Origin: Pseudomonas putida | GTDB taxonomy: Bacteria; Pseudomonadota; Gammaproteobacteria; Pseudomonadales; Pseudomonadaceae | Reading direction: 5' to 3' | Assembly: GCF_002741075.1 (NCBI RefSeq) | Contig: NZ_CP016634.1 | Location: 124,001 to 188,000 of the forward strand | DNA: 64,000 nucleotides | In this document: positions 8,104 to 16,803 of the stretch, in pieces | How the letters are laid out: the number at the start of each line of letters is the position of its first letter | Numbering within the stretch: the first letter of the stretch is position 1 | Made by a program: the position numbers and the translations under genes | The notes under the pieces: model-generated | Seen by the model: the letters and a program-made list of their open reading frames with translations, nothing else | The model's database searches: none | What the model was told of the DNA's origin: nothing

Positions 8104-9510
8104 TCATTTAATGTTGGGCAGGCTACCTGGCCTCGGGGGCAGAAAGTCGCGGTCAGGGTCGTAGTCGCGGCTCAGGTAGTGGGACAACTCGAGCAGGTCC
8201 TGGGAGGCCAGGCTGCCGACGGCCTGCTTGAGCTTCAGTGAATCGATGATGTAATCGTAACGAGCATCGTTGTATTCACGGACAGCGCGGTACAGCTGGC
8301 GCTCGGCATTGAGCACATCCGCGGTGTTGCGTGATCCCAGTGCACGGCCTGCATGGGTACCCTGCAACGCTGCCTGGCTGGAGTGGATGCTTTGCCGACG
8401 AGCCTGGACCTGTTCCACGCCGGCATGTATGGCGCGGTGCAGACTTCGGGTTTGCAACGTCACTGCGCGGCGACGGTCTTCATACTCGTCTTCGCGCTGG
8501 GCCAGGCGTTGGTTGGCTTCACGCACCTGCGAACTGTGCAGGCCGCCGGCATACAGCGGGACCTTGAGCTCCAGGGCCAGGGAGCTTTGGCTGACCCTGT
8601 CGCGATAGCCGCCATGCGCGGAATTGGCAGTGGTGCTATAGCCGAAACGGTCATTGTCTCCCTTGCGATAGGACGCCACGGCGTCGAGCGTTGGCGCATG
8701 GCCTGCCTTGCGCTGCCGGTTGGTGTGCTCGGCTGCGTCCCTGGCGTGCTCGCTGGCCAACAATGAAAGATTGCCTTGCAGGGCCAGGGAAACCCATGTG
8801 TCGGCTTGCGCGGGTACCGGTGTGCGTATTGTCAACTGGTGGGTAACGCCAGCAATCTGGGTATATTTCTGGCGGGTGAGGCGGTGGAGCACTTCGAAAG
8901 TGTCTTCGACCTTGCGTTGCAACCGCTTACGGTTGGCGCTGGCAATGTCATGGGCGGCCTGTGCATCCAGCACATCCGTGATGCTGGACGCGCCATTGGC
9001 CAACCGTTCCCGAGCCTGCTGCTGTTGGCGCCTGAGTGCTGCTTCTTCAGCCTTGGCGGCGGCCAGGGCATCGCGTGCGCGCAAGGTATCGAAATAAGCC
9101 TCGGCGGTCTGCAGTATCAGCGCCTGCTCTTTTTCGGCCAGTTGCAGTGCAGCCTGGGCTGTGCCGGCCTCGGCGGCCTTGAGTGCGTGCCAACGGTCCA
9201 GGCGGAACAGGGGCTGGGTGAGGCTGGCCTGGTGGAGAGTGCCGCTGCGTATGCGATCACCGTTGGTCTCGTCGGTTTGCAGGCGACTGCCCTCGATACT
9301 GATGCCGGCATCGAGGGTCGGTAGCAGTCCGGCCATGGCTTGGGGGATTCGCTCTTGCAGCGCTTGGTATTCGTGGCGAGCGGCGCTGAGTTGGGCATCG
9401 TGTTCGACTGCAAAGCGATAGACATCCAGCAGTTCGGCGCGTTGTGCCTGGGCGAGTAGGGGATGGCAGAAAATCAGGCAGCTCAGGAGCGTGAGGTGGC
9501 GACGGGGCAT
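8104..9510 (-). CDS. TolC-family outer membrane channel of a type I secretion system
   Basis: 468 aa with a signal peptide (LTLLSCLIFCHPLLAQA), followed by the two repeated halves of a TolC/AggA-type outer membrane efflux protein. These are long Ala/Gln/Glu-rich helices (LQLAEKEQALILQTAEAYFDTLRARD; LDAQAAHDIASANRKRL; DVLNAERQLYRAVREYNDARYDYI). The DVLNAERQLY stretch is characteristic of type I secretion TolC proteins. The charged end DYDPDRDFLPPRPGSLPNIK follows the second half. It is the first gene of the exporter cluster on the minus strand. It probably forms the outer-membrane exit for the RTX protein. Confidence 0.93.
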   Translation of the reverse strand: MPRRHLTLLSCLIFCHPLLAQAQRAELLDVYRFAVEHDAQLSAARHEYQALQERIPQAMAGLLPTLDAGISIEGSRLQTDETNGDRIRSGTLHQASLTQPLFRLDRWHALKAAEAGTAQAALQLAEKEQALILQTAEAYFDTLRARDALAAAKAEEAALRRQQQQARERLANGASSITDVLDAQAAHDIASANRKRLQRKVEDTFEVLHRLTRQKYTQIAGVTHQLTIRTPVPAQADTWVSLALQGNLSLLASEHARDAAEHTNRQRKAGHAPTLDAVASYRKGDNDRFGYSTTANSAHGGYRDRVSQSSLALELKVPLYAGGLHSSQVREANQRLAQREDEYEDRRRAVTLQTRSLHRAIHAGVEQVQARRQSIHSSQAALQGTHAGRALGSRNTADVLNAERQLYRAVREYNDARYDYIIDSLKLKQAVGSLASQDLLELSHYLSRDYDPDRDFLPPRPGSLPNIK

Positions 9511-9948
9511 GGACGGTCCGTGTCTTCGCAGTTAAGAACGGAGCGAATCCTACTATCGGCAAATACTGGCGATATATGGGATGAAGGGTGTGTGTTTCGT
9601 AGGAAAGCGCGCCCGGCAACGTAAGGGTGTGGCGCGACGGTTGCAGGCGCTCAAGGCCTCTATTCAGGGGTATACAGGGCGAAAGGTTCAATCCAACTAA
9701 TGTGATGCATTATTTTCACTCATAGATCTTGGCGATTGATGTTTTTTTGCTATTATCAAAATCCTTTCTGGAAACCTAGAACGCCCGTTCTAGAGCCTCC
9801 GAATTCAGTTTCAGTTAAGTTTTCTCCCGTAGCGTAAGTCGACAAGAGATTGTGATTTATCGCCTGTGCGTGTCATCTAACGCCCTGCATAGCCAGAATC
9901 TTTCCCCGGTAAAATGGACCTTACCTACAACCGCCAAGAGGATGAATC
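9511..9948. other. divergent intergenic region between the secretion locus and carbonic anhydrase
   Basis: About 440 bp, AT-richer than its surroundings, carrying the promoters for the TolC-like gene (minus) and carbonic anhydrase (plus). I see no convincing gene. It contains the 18-bp palindrome at 9776-9793. No sigma factor box is clear enough to call. Confidence 0.6.
9776..9793. promoter_or_regulatory. 18-bp inverted repeat upstream of carbonic anhydrase
   Basis: Arms CTAGAACG and CGTTCTAG, separated by CC, make a perfect dyad 155 bp before the carbonic anhydrase start. It is followed by no T-run, so it looks more like an operator than a terminator. The cognate regulator is unknown. Confidence 0.4.
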
Positions 9949-10668
9949 ATGCCCGTCAAGGACCCAAACAAGGTCGTCCCGGCTGCACCTGCCGAAAGCG
10001 CCGATGCCGCCCTGAAGCATATCGTCGACGGCTTCCTGCGTTTTCACCATGACGTCTTTCCCGAACAGCAAGAGCTGTTCAAGAAACTCGCCACCGCGCA
10101 AAAGCCACGCGCCATGTTCATCACTTGTGCCGACTCACGCATCGTTCCGGAGCTGATCACCCAGAGCTCGCCGGGCGATCTGTTCGTGACTCGCAACGTC
10201 GGCAACGTCGTTCCGCCCTATGGGCAGATGAACGGGGGTGTCTCCACTGCCATCGAATACGCCGTGATGGCGCTGGGCGTGCACCACATCATCGTTTGCG
10301 GTCACTCCGACTGCGGCGCCATGCGCGCGGTGCTCAACCCCAACTCGCTGGAGAAGATGCCCACGGTCAAGGCCTGGCTGCGCCATGCCGAAGTGGCCCG
10401 CACCGTAGTCGAGGACAACTGCTCCTGCGGCAGCGAGCACGAAAGCATGCAGGTGCTGACCAAGGAAAACGTCATCGCCCAGTTGCACCACCTGCGTACC
10501 CATCCTTCGGTCGCCTCGCGCCTGGCAGCCGGCCAGCTGTTCATCCATGGCTGGGTCTACGACATCGAGACCAGCCGGATCGAAGCCTACGACGCTGCGA
10601 CCGACAGCTTCCTGCCGCTCACTGCCGGTGAGCCAATTCCCTGCGCTACGCCGAGAGGTCGCTACTAA
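9949..10668 (+). CDS. beta-class carbonic anhydrase
   Basis: 239 aa, start ATG 9949 after AAGAGG. It interconverts CO2 and bicarbonate in the cytoplasm. The zinc site is complete: CADSR (Cys60, with Asp62 and Arg64) and HSDCGAM (His119, Cys122). It has the usual beta-CA core (TRNVGNVV, GGVSTAIEYAV) and the C-terminal HGWVYDIETSRIEAYD strand. The SulP transporter follows 186 bp downstream on the same strand, suggesting joint inorganic-carbon handling. No signal peptide is present. Confidence 0.95.
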   Translation: MPVKDPNKVVPAAPAESADAALKHIVDGFLRFHHDVFPEQQELFKKLATAQKPRAMFITCADSRIVPELITQSSPGDLFVTRNVGNVVPPYGQMNGGVSTAIEYAVMALGVHHIIVCGHSDCGAMRAVLNPNSLEKMPTVKAWLRHAEVARTVVEDNCSCGSEHESMQVLTKENVIAQLHHLRTHPSVASRLAAGQLFIHGWVYDIETSRIEAYDAATDSFLPLTAGEPIPCATPRGRY

Positions 10669-10854
10669 GCGATCCGAACACCTGCATTGTTCTTGATGGC
10701 CGGTCGCACCCCAGCGGGGTGTGGCCTGGCTGTCGGCTGCCTTGAATTTCCCTGACTGCCCTGCCGGCTTGCTGGCGGCCCGCGCCTGCGCGCGTGTCAG
10801 GGTTCCCCGTGCCTGCGGCCTTGGATTGGCCGCCAAACTTGAGAAAGGAGCTTC

Positions 10855-12390
10855 ATGGTGAACAAGACACAGATCAAAGCGGCGATGCCGCGAGAGTTGT
10901 TGGCCTCAGTGGTTGTCTTCCTGGTGGCGCTGCCCCTGTGCATGGGTATCGCGATCGCCTCGGGCATGCCGCCGGCCAAGGGTCTGATCACAGGCATCAT
11001 CGGCGGTATCGTCGTGGGCTTTCTGGCCGGCTCGCCCTTGCAGGTCAGTGGTCCTGCCGCGGGCCTGGCGGTGTTGGTGTTCGAACTGGTGCGTCAGCAT
11101 GGCATGGCCATGCTGGGGCCGATTTTGTTGCTGGCGGGGTTGTTGCAGTTGCTGGCAGGACGCCTACGCCTGGGCTGCTGGTTCCGGGTCACAGCGCCTG
11201 CGGTGGTGTATGGGATGCTCGCGGGGATCGGCGTGCTGATCGTGCTGTCCCAGGTGCACGTGATGTTCGACAGTGCGCCACAGCCCTCGGGTGTGGATAA
11301 CCTGCTGGGCTTCCCGGCGACCCTGGCCTCGGCGCTGCCCCTGGAGCGCGCGGGCAATGGCTGGCAGGCCGGCGTCCTGGGCCTGGGCACCATTGCCTTG
11401 ATGTGGGCATGGGAGCGTTGGCGACCTCAGCGCTTGCGCTTTGTGCCTGGCGCGCTGTTGGGTGTGGCGGCGATGACCGCTGTCAGCCTGTGGCTGGCCT
11501 TGCCGGTAAACCGGGTGCAGGTGCCAGCGGATTTATCCGAAGCCATCGACTGGCTGCGCCCGGATGATCTGCTCAAGCTGGCCGACCCTGCCCTGCTGGT
11601 CGCAGCCTTCGCCCTGGCCTTCATCGCCAGTGCCGAAACCCTGCTTTCGGCCGCCGCGGTGGACCGCATGCACAGCGGTCAGCGCTCGGACTTCGATCGG
11701 GAGTTGTCGGCGCAGGGCTTGGGCAACATGCTGTGCGGTGTGCTCGGGGCGCTGCCGATGACCGGCGTGATCGTGCGCAGCTCGGCCAACGTCCAGGCCG
11801 GTGCGCAGACGCGATGGTCGGCGATTTTCCATGGCTTGTGGCTGCTGGCTTTCGTGGTGGCACTCAGTAGCGTGCTGCAGCAGATCCCGGTCGCCAGCCT
11901 GGCCGGTGTGCTGGTGTACACCGGTATCAAGCTGGTGGACTTCAAGGCCTTCCGGGGACTGGGCCGCTATGGCCGCATGCCCATGTTCACCTATGTTGCG
12001 ACGGCGCTGGCGATCATCGTCACCGATCTGCTGACCGGCGTATTGCTGGGCTTTGCCCTGACCCTGCTCAAGCTGGCGCTCAAGGCGGCGCGGCTGAAGA
12101 TCGGGCTGGTCACCCTTGCGAAGGCGGGGCACATGGAATTGCGTCTGAGCGGCGCGGCGACCTTCCTCAAGGTCCCGGCGCTGACCCAGGTGCTGGAGAG
12201 CGTTCCGGAAGGGACCACGCTGCATGTGCCGTTGGGCAACCTGAGCTATATCGACCACTCCTGCCTCGAACTGCTGGAGGACTGGGGGCGCAGCAACGCG
12301 GCCAAGGGCTCGCGGCTGTTGATCGAGCAGCGACGGCTCAAGCGGCGTATCGAGGGGCGGTTGCGTACGACGGCGGGTCTTGGGGCCTGA
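10855..12390 (+). CDS. SulP-family anion transporter (probable bicarbonate or sulfate permease)
   Basis: 511 aa, ATG 10855 with GAAAGGAG upstream. Ten or more hydrophobic segments, with the SulP hallmarks PLCMGIAIASG and GLITGIIGGIVVGFLAGSPLQVSGPAAG. The C-terminal part (about 420-511) is a cytoplasmic STAS-like domain (LRLSGAATFLKVPALTQVL ... IDHSCLELLEDW). Proteins of this branch next to carbonic anhydrase are usually proposed to move bicarbonate, although they are often annotated as sulfate transporters. The sequence alone does not settle the substrate. Confidence 0.9.
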   Translation: MVNKTQIKAAMPRELLASVVVFLVALPLCMGIAIASGMPPAKGLITGIIGGIVVGFLAGSPLQVSGPAAGLAVLVFELVRQHGMAMLGPILLLAGLLQLLAGRLRLGCWFRVTAPAVVYGMLAGIGVLIVLSQVHVMFDSAPQPSGVDNLLGFPATLASALPLERAGNGWQAGVLGLGTIALMWAWERWRPQRLRFVPGALLGVAAMTAVSLWLALPVNRVQVPADLSEAIDWLRPDDLLKLADPALLVAAFALAFIASAETLLSAAAVDRMHSGQRSDFDRELSAQGLGNMLCGVLGALPMTGVIVRSSANVQAGAQTRWSAIFHGLWLLAFVVALSSVLQQIPVASLAGVLVYTGIKLVDFKAFRGLGRYGRMPMFTYVATALAIIVTDLLTGVLLGFALTLLKLALKAARLKIGLVTLAKAGHMELRLSGAATFLKVPALTQVLESVPEGTTLHVPLGNLSYIDHSCLELLEDWGRSNAAKGSRLLIEQRRLKRRIEGRLRTTAGLGA

Positions 12391-12398
12391 GGCAAGAG

Positions 12399-12415
12399 GG
12401 GCCGCTTGGCGGCCC
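12399..12415. terminator. hairpin between convergent genes
   Basis: GGGCCGC, loop TTG, GCGGCCC: a perfect 7-bp stem between the SulP stop and the converging gene's stop. There is no T-run on either side, so factor-independent termination is uncertain. Confidence 0.45.
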
Positions 12416-12431
12416 ATTCGCGGGTGGTTGA

Positions 12432-13073
12432 TCACACCGGTTGGCCGAGCTCCACGCCCAATTGGCGGGACAGGCACGGCCAGCGTTTCCAAGCCGCGCC
12501 GGTTTCAGGGCTGCAGAGTTTTTCCCGGTAGGCTTCCACCGATTCCACGGCGAAACTCTCGTCATTGAGCATTTCGTCCACCGAATGGTGCACCACCTCA
12601 TCCAGCTGGTTGGCGAAGGTTTCGCCGATCAATTGATGGGCGATCAGGTTGGCCACGGTGGTGTCCACCGGAATCAGCGGCTGCTGGAAATGGCGGATGT
12701 ACAGGTCATTGACCTCTTCGACCAGGCGATGGGCCAGGTAGGCTTCGTCCAGCAGGCAGTCCAGGCCGACGTGGCCTTGCATGACGCTGGGTGGTTGCAG
12801 GAAATAGGCCTCGGCGATTTTCAGCACCGGCTTGATCTGCGACTCGATCCCGGCTTCGCGGGCCACTTCATGAGCGGCCTCCAGCAGTTCTGGAACCTGG
12901 GCGATGTAGGCGCTGACGAAGCGCGCCAAAGTACCCTGGGCATCCTGCTCGGGCAGTTGGATCAAGGGATGCAGGTGCGGCAGTTGTTGTTCGAGGCGCT
13001 GTTTCAATTGGCCGGTCTGGCCCTCGTGGTGGTGGGCGTGGGTGATCTGCTCGCGGACAGCAGCGATGTTCAT
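12432..13073 (-). CDS. conserved hypothetical protein, soluble, helical
   Basis: 213 aa from ATG 13073. No signal peptide or membrane segment. It begins with a His-rich stretch (THAHHHEG) and is predicted largely helical with many Glu/Gln/Leu. I do not recognise a domain with a known function. In P. putida genomes an uncharacterised gene sits in this position between the SulP transporter and the cox operon. It is transcribed away from coxB. A role near the oxidase is only positional. Confidence 0.75.
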   Translation of the reverse strand: MNIAAVREQITHAHHHEGQTGQLKQRLEQQLPHLHPLIQLPEQDAQGTLARFVSAYIAQVPELLEAAHEVAREAGIESQIKPVLKIAEAYFLQPPSVMQGHVGLDCLLDEAYLAHRLVEEVNDLYIRHFQQPLIPVDTTVANLIAHQLIGETFANQLDEVVHHSVDEMLNDESFAVESVEAYREKLCSPETGAAWKRWPCLSRQLGVELGQPV

Positions 13074-13449
13074 GACAACTCCAGGGACAAGGCGTTACAA
13101 ACGGAAGACACTAAGTTAGCTTGCTTACGAGAATGCCTAAGACGCTTTTGTTATAACCCCGAGACACGTTTGTTCGAGCGGCTATATCAATGTGCCATCA
13201 TTTTGCTCCGACCCATTAAGCCCAAGGCTTTCAAGCGATTACGTCGAGGCGTGAAGTTGTTTTCATGGCCTTCGTTGCGTGCCGTTGGTCGCTGTCTATA
13301 CTCGGGTTGAACGTGATTCGTTGATGAGGCCCGACTGCCATTTGCAGGGGCTCGGTCGTCGAAGCCAGGCAGTCTTGGCCGCCATCCCCTCCTTAGCCGT
13401 ACGGTCGTCCACGCCTCCGGGACAACAAGAACGATAAGGGGAACCCGCA
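13074..13449. other. divergent promoter region upstream of the cytochrome oxidase operon
   Basis: About 375 bp with no supported gene between the hypothetical gene (minus) and coxB (plus). It contains GTTATAAC near 13150 and the promoter candidate at 13275-13302. Confidence 0.55.
13275..13302 (+). promoter_or_regulatory. sigma-70-like promoter candidate for the cox operon
   Basis: TTGCGT, a 16-bp spacer, and TATACT, about 150 bp upstream of coxB. The -10 matches the consensus at five of six positions. The assignment is by eye. Confidence 0.35.
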
Positions 13450-14577
13450 ATGATGCGACATCCACATGTCTGGATGGGCCTCCTGCTGTGGTTGGTGTTT
13501 GGCCAGGCACACGCCGCCTGGACCGTGAACATGGCACCGGGGGCGACGGAAGTCTCCAACGCCGTGTTCGACCTGCACATGACCATTTTCTGGATCTGCG
13601 TGGTCATCGGCATCGTGGTGTTCGGCGCGATGTTCTGGTCGATGGTCATCCACCGCCGTTCCACCGGCCAGGAGCCTGCGCACTTCCACGAGCACACCTG
13701 GGTCGAGATCCTCTGGACCGTCGTCCCCTTCCTGATTCTCGTGGCCATGGCCATCCCGGCCACCAAGACCCTGATCGACATCTACGACGCCAGCGAGTCG
13801 GACCTCGACATCCAGGTCACCGGCTACCAGTGGAAGTGGCACTACAAGTACCTGGGCCAGGACGTCGAGTTCTTCAGCAACCTGGCCACGCCCGCCGACC
13901 AGATCCACAACAAGGCCCCCAAGGACGAGCACTACCTGCTCGAAGTCGACCAGCCGCTGGTGCTGCCGGTCGGGGCCAAGGTGCGCTTCCTGGTGACCGC
14001 CGCCGACGTCATCCATTCCTGGTGGGTGCCGGCTTTCGCGGTCAAGCGTGACGCCATTCCGGGCTTCGTCAACGAGGCTTGGACGCGTATCGAGAAGCCA
14101 GGCATCTACCGCGGCCAGTGCACCGAGCTGTGCGGCAAGGACCACGGCTTCATGCCGGTGGTGGTCGAGGTCAAGTCCAAGGCTGATTACGACACTTGGC
14201 TAGGCGAGCGCAAAGCCGAGGCTGCCAAGCTCAAGGAGCTGACCAGCAAGGAGTGGACGCTCGAGGAACTGGTGTCGCGTGGCGACAAGGTCTACCACAC
14301 CACATGCGTGGCCTGTCACCAGGCCGAAGGCCAGGGCCTGCCGCCGATGTTCCCGGCGCTCAAGGGCTCGAAGGTCGCCACCGGGCCTAAAGAGGAGCAC
14401 TTGAACGTGGTGTTCCACGGTCGTCCCGGCACCGCGATGGCCGCCTTCGGCAAGCAGCTGTCGGAAGTCGATATCGCCGCAGTGGTGACCTACGAGCGCA
14501 ACGCCTGGGGCAACAACAAGGGTGACATGGTCACGCCGAAGGATGTGCTGGCGCTCAAGCAGGCAGACGCGCAATGA
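13450..14577 (+). CDS. coxB: cytochrome c oxidase subunit II with C-terminal cytochrome c domain
   Basis: 375 aa. Signal peptide (LLLWLVFGQAHA), two membrane hairpin helices (about 35-55 and 85-105), then the periplasmic cupredoxin domain. The CuA site is visible as H...CTELCGKDHGFMPV (two Cys, His, Met). Residues about 275-375 form a fused c-type cytochrome with CVACHQ and a downstream Met ligand region, as in caa3-type oxidases. It accepts electrons from soluble cytochrome c and passes them to subunit I. First gene of the coxB-coxA-ctaG-coxC run. Confidence 0.96.
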   Translation: MMRHPHVWMGLLLWLVFGQAHAAWTVNMAPGATEVSNAVFDLHMTIFWICVVIGIVVFGAMFWSMVIHRRSTGQEPAHFHEHTWVEILWTVVPFLILVAMAIPATKTLIDIYDASESDLDIQVTGYQWKWHYKYLGQDVEFFSNLATPADQIHNKAPKDEHYLLEVDQPLVLPVGAKVRFLVTAADVIHSWWVPAFAVKRDAIPGFVNEAWTRIEKPGIYRGQCTELCGKDHGFMPVVVEVKSKADYDTWLGERKAEAAKLKELTSKEWTLEELVSRGDKVYHTTCVACHQAEGQGLPPMFPALKGSKVATGPKEEHLNVVFHGRPGTAMAAFGKQLSEVDIAAVVTYERNAWGNNKGDMVTPKDVLALKQADAQ

Positions 14578-14620
14578 ACCGGGTTACTCGCGGCAATCAA
14601 TGGATTGCAGGAGACAGGAC

Positions 14621-16210
14621 ATGAGTGCAGTGATCGACGACCACGCCCAAGGCCATGACCACGCCCACGGCCCGGCCAAGGGCCTGATGCGCTGGGTGCT
14701 GACCACCAACCACAAGGACATCGGCACGATGTACCTGTGGTTCGCCTTCACCATGTTCCTGCTCGGCGGCTCCTTCGCCATGGTGATCCGCGCCGAGCTG
14801 TTCCAGCCTGGCTTGCAGATCGTGGAACCGGCGTTCTTCAACCAGATGACCACCATGCATGGGCTGATCATGGTATTCGGCGCGGTGATGCCGGCCTTCG
14901 TCGGCTTGGCCAACTGGATGATCCCGCTGATGATCGGCGCGCCAGACATGGCCCTGCCTCGGATGAACAACTTCAGCTTCTGGCTGTTGCCGGCGGCCTT
15001 CCTGCTGCTGGTCTCGACCTTGTTCAGCCCAGGCGGTGGCCCCAACTTCGGCTGGACCTTCTATGCCCCGCTGTCCACCACCTATGCGCCGGCCAGCGTG
15101 ACGTTCTTCATCTTTGCCATCCACCTGATGGGGATCAGCTCGATCATGGGCGCGATCAACGTGATCGCCACCATCCTCAACCTGCGAGCCCCAGGCATGA
15201 CGCTCATGAAAATGCCGTTGTTCGTCTGGACCTGGCTGATCACCGCGTTCTTGTTGATCGCGGTGATGCCGGTGCTGGCAGGCGTGGTGACCATGATGCT
15301 GATGGACATCCACTTCGGCACCAGCTTCTTCAGTGCCGCTGGCGGCGGTGACCCGGTGCTGTTCCAGCATGTGTTCTGGTTCTTCGGGCACCCTGAGGTG
15401 TACATCATGATCCTGCCGGCCTTCGGCGCGGTCAGCTCGATCATTCCGGCTTTCTCGCGCAAGCCGTTGTTCGGCTACACCTCGATGGTCTACGCCACCG
15501 GTGCGATCGCCTTCCTGTCGTTCATCGTCTGGGCCCACCACATGTTCGTGGTCGGGATTCCGGTGGTCGGCGAGCTGTTCTTCATGTACGCCACCATGCT
15601 GATCGCCGTCCCTACCGGGGTGAAGGTGTTCAACTGGGTCAGCACCATGTGGCAGGGCGCCCTGACCTTCGAAGCGCCGATGCTGTTCGCCATCGCGTTC
15701 GTCATCCTGTTCACCATCGGGGGGTTCTCCGGCTTGATGCTGGCCATCGCCCCGGCGGACTTCCAGTACCACGACACCTACTTCGTCGTGGCCCACTTCC
15801 ACTACGTGCTGGTGCCCGGCGCAATCTTCGGCATCTTCGCCTCGGCCTACTACTGGTTGCCGAAATGGACCGGCCACATGTACGACGAAACCTTGGCCAA
15901 ACTGCACTTCTGGCTCTCGTTCGTGGGCATGAACATGGCCTTCTTCCCCATGCACTTCGTGGGGCTGGCCGGCATGCCGCGGCGGATTCCGGACTACAAC
16001 CTGCAGTTCGCCGATTTCAACATGGTCTCGTCGATCGGCGCCTTCACCTTCGGCGCGACGCAGATCCTGTTCCTGTTCATCGTCATCAAGTGCATCCGCG
16101 GCGGCGCGCCGGCACCGGCCAAGCCTTGGGATGGCGCCGATGGCCTGGAGTGGACGGTGCCTTCACCAGCGCCTTACCACACGTTCCAGACGCCACCGGA
16201 CGTGAAGTAG
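14621..16210 (+). CDS. coxA: cytochrome c oxidase subunit I
   Basis: 529 aa from ATG 14621 (MSAVIDDHAQG), preceded by CAGGAGACAGG; the open frame extends upstream but lacks a better start. Twelve membrane helices. Conserved heme/copper ligands: MTTMHGLIMVFG (heme a His), FFGHPEVYIMILP (CuB His and cross-linked Tyr), WAHHMF (two CuB His) and VVAHFHYVLVPG (heme a3 and heme a His). It houses heme a, heme a3 and CuB and reduces O2 while pumping protons. The N terminus is His-rich. It lies 43 bp after coxB. Confidence 0.97.
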   Translation: MSAVIDDHAQGHDHAHGPAKGLMRWVLTTNHKDIGTMYLWFAFTMFLLGGSFAMVIRAELFQPGLQIVEPAFFNQMTTMHGLIMVFGAVMPAFVGLANWMIPLMIGAPDMALPRMNNFSFWLLPAAFLLLVSTLFSPGGGPNFGWTFYAPLSTTYAPASVTFFIFAIHLMGISSIMGAINVIATILNLRAPGMTLMKMPLFVWTWLITAFLLIAVMPVLAGVVTMMLMDIHFGTSFFSAAGGGDPVLFQHVFWFFGHPEVYIMILPAFGAVSSIIPAFSRKPLFGYTSMVYATGAIAFLSFIVWAHHMFVVGIPVVGELFFMYATMLIAVPTGVKVFNWVSTMWQGALTFEAPMLFAIAFVILFTIGGFSGLMLAIAPADFQYHDTYFVVAHFHYVLVPGAIFGIFASAYYWLPKWTGHMYDETLAKLHFWLSFVGMNMAFFPMHFVGLAGMPRRIPDYNLQFADFNMVSSIGAFTFGATQILFLFIVIKCIRGGAPAPAKPWDGADGLEWTVPSPAPYHTFQTPPDVK

Positions 16211-16220
16211 GACACCGGGC

Positions 16221-16787
16221 ATGAATGGCCTTTCGCTCAGACGCCTGGTCACGCGCCTGTTGATGCTGACGGTGGTGATGTTCGCCTTCGGTTTTGCCCT
16301 GGTGCCGATCTACGACGTGATGTGCAAGGCGTTCGGCATCAATGGCAAGACCGGCGGGCAATACGAGGGCAGCCAGGTCAGCGACCCGTCGCGCACGGTG
16401 CGGGTGCAGTTCATGTCCACCAACGCCAGCGACATGGTCTGGGACTTCTACTCCACGGCCGACCAGTTGGAGGTCAATCCGGGCGCGGTCAACCAGATGA
16501 TCTTCATCGCCCGCAACCCCACCGACCGGCCCATGAGCGCCCAGGCGATACCCAGCATCACGCCGGCCGAGGCCGCAGCGTATTTTCACAAGACCGAGTG
16601 CTTCTGCTTTACCCAGCAGGTGCTGCAGCCCGGTGAGCGCATCGAAATGCCGGTGCGCTTCATCGTCGATCGCGACCTGCCGGCCAATGTGAAGCACCTG
16701 ACACTGGCCTACACCTTGTTCGACATCACCGCTCGCCACCCACCGGTCGCCCATGTCGCGGCCCAGGACGTTCAGGGCGCCCGTTAA
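16221..16787 (+). CDS. ctaG: cytochrome c oxidase assembly protein CtaG/Cox11
   Basis: 188 aa, starting 10 bp after coxA. One N-terminal membrane helix (LVTRLLMLTVVMFAFGFALVPIYDVMCK), then a periplasmic domain with the copper-binding ECFCF motif. This matches Cox11, which delivers copper to the CuB site of subunit I. The position between coxA and coxC is typical of pseudomonads. Confidence 0.95.
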   Translation: MNGLSLRRLVTRLLMLTVVMFAFGFALVPIYDVMCKAFGINGKTGGQYEGSQVSDPSRTVRVQFMSTNASDMVWDFYSTADQLEVNPGAVNQMIFIARNPTDRPMSAQAIPSITPAEAAAYFHKTECFCFTQQVLQPGERIEMPVRFIVDRDLPANVKHLTLAYTLFDITARHPPVAHVAAQDVQGAR

Positions 16788-16803
16788 GGGAAGGAGAACA
16801 GCA

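Noticed and set aside
10707..10721. CACCCC-AGC-GGGGTG hairpin after carbonic anhydrase considered as a terminator
   Set aside because: Only a 6-bp stem and no T-run; left uncalled, since SulP may be cotranscribed.
14597..15955. Long minus-strand frame (452 codons) opposite coxA, His/Gly/Asp-rich
   Set aside because: Antisense of a highly conserved oxidase subunit; composition is an artefact of coxA codon use.
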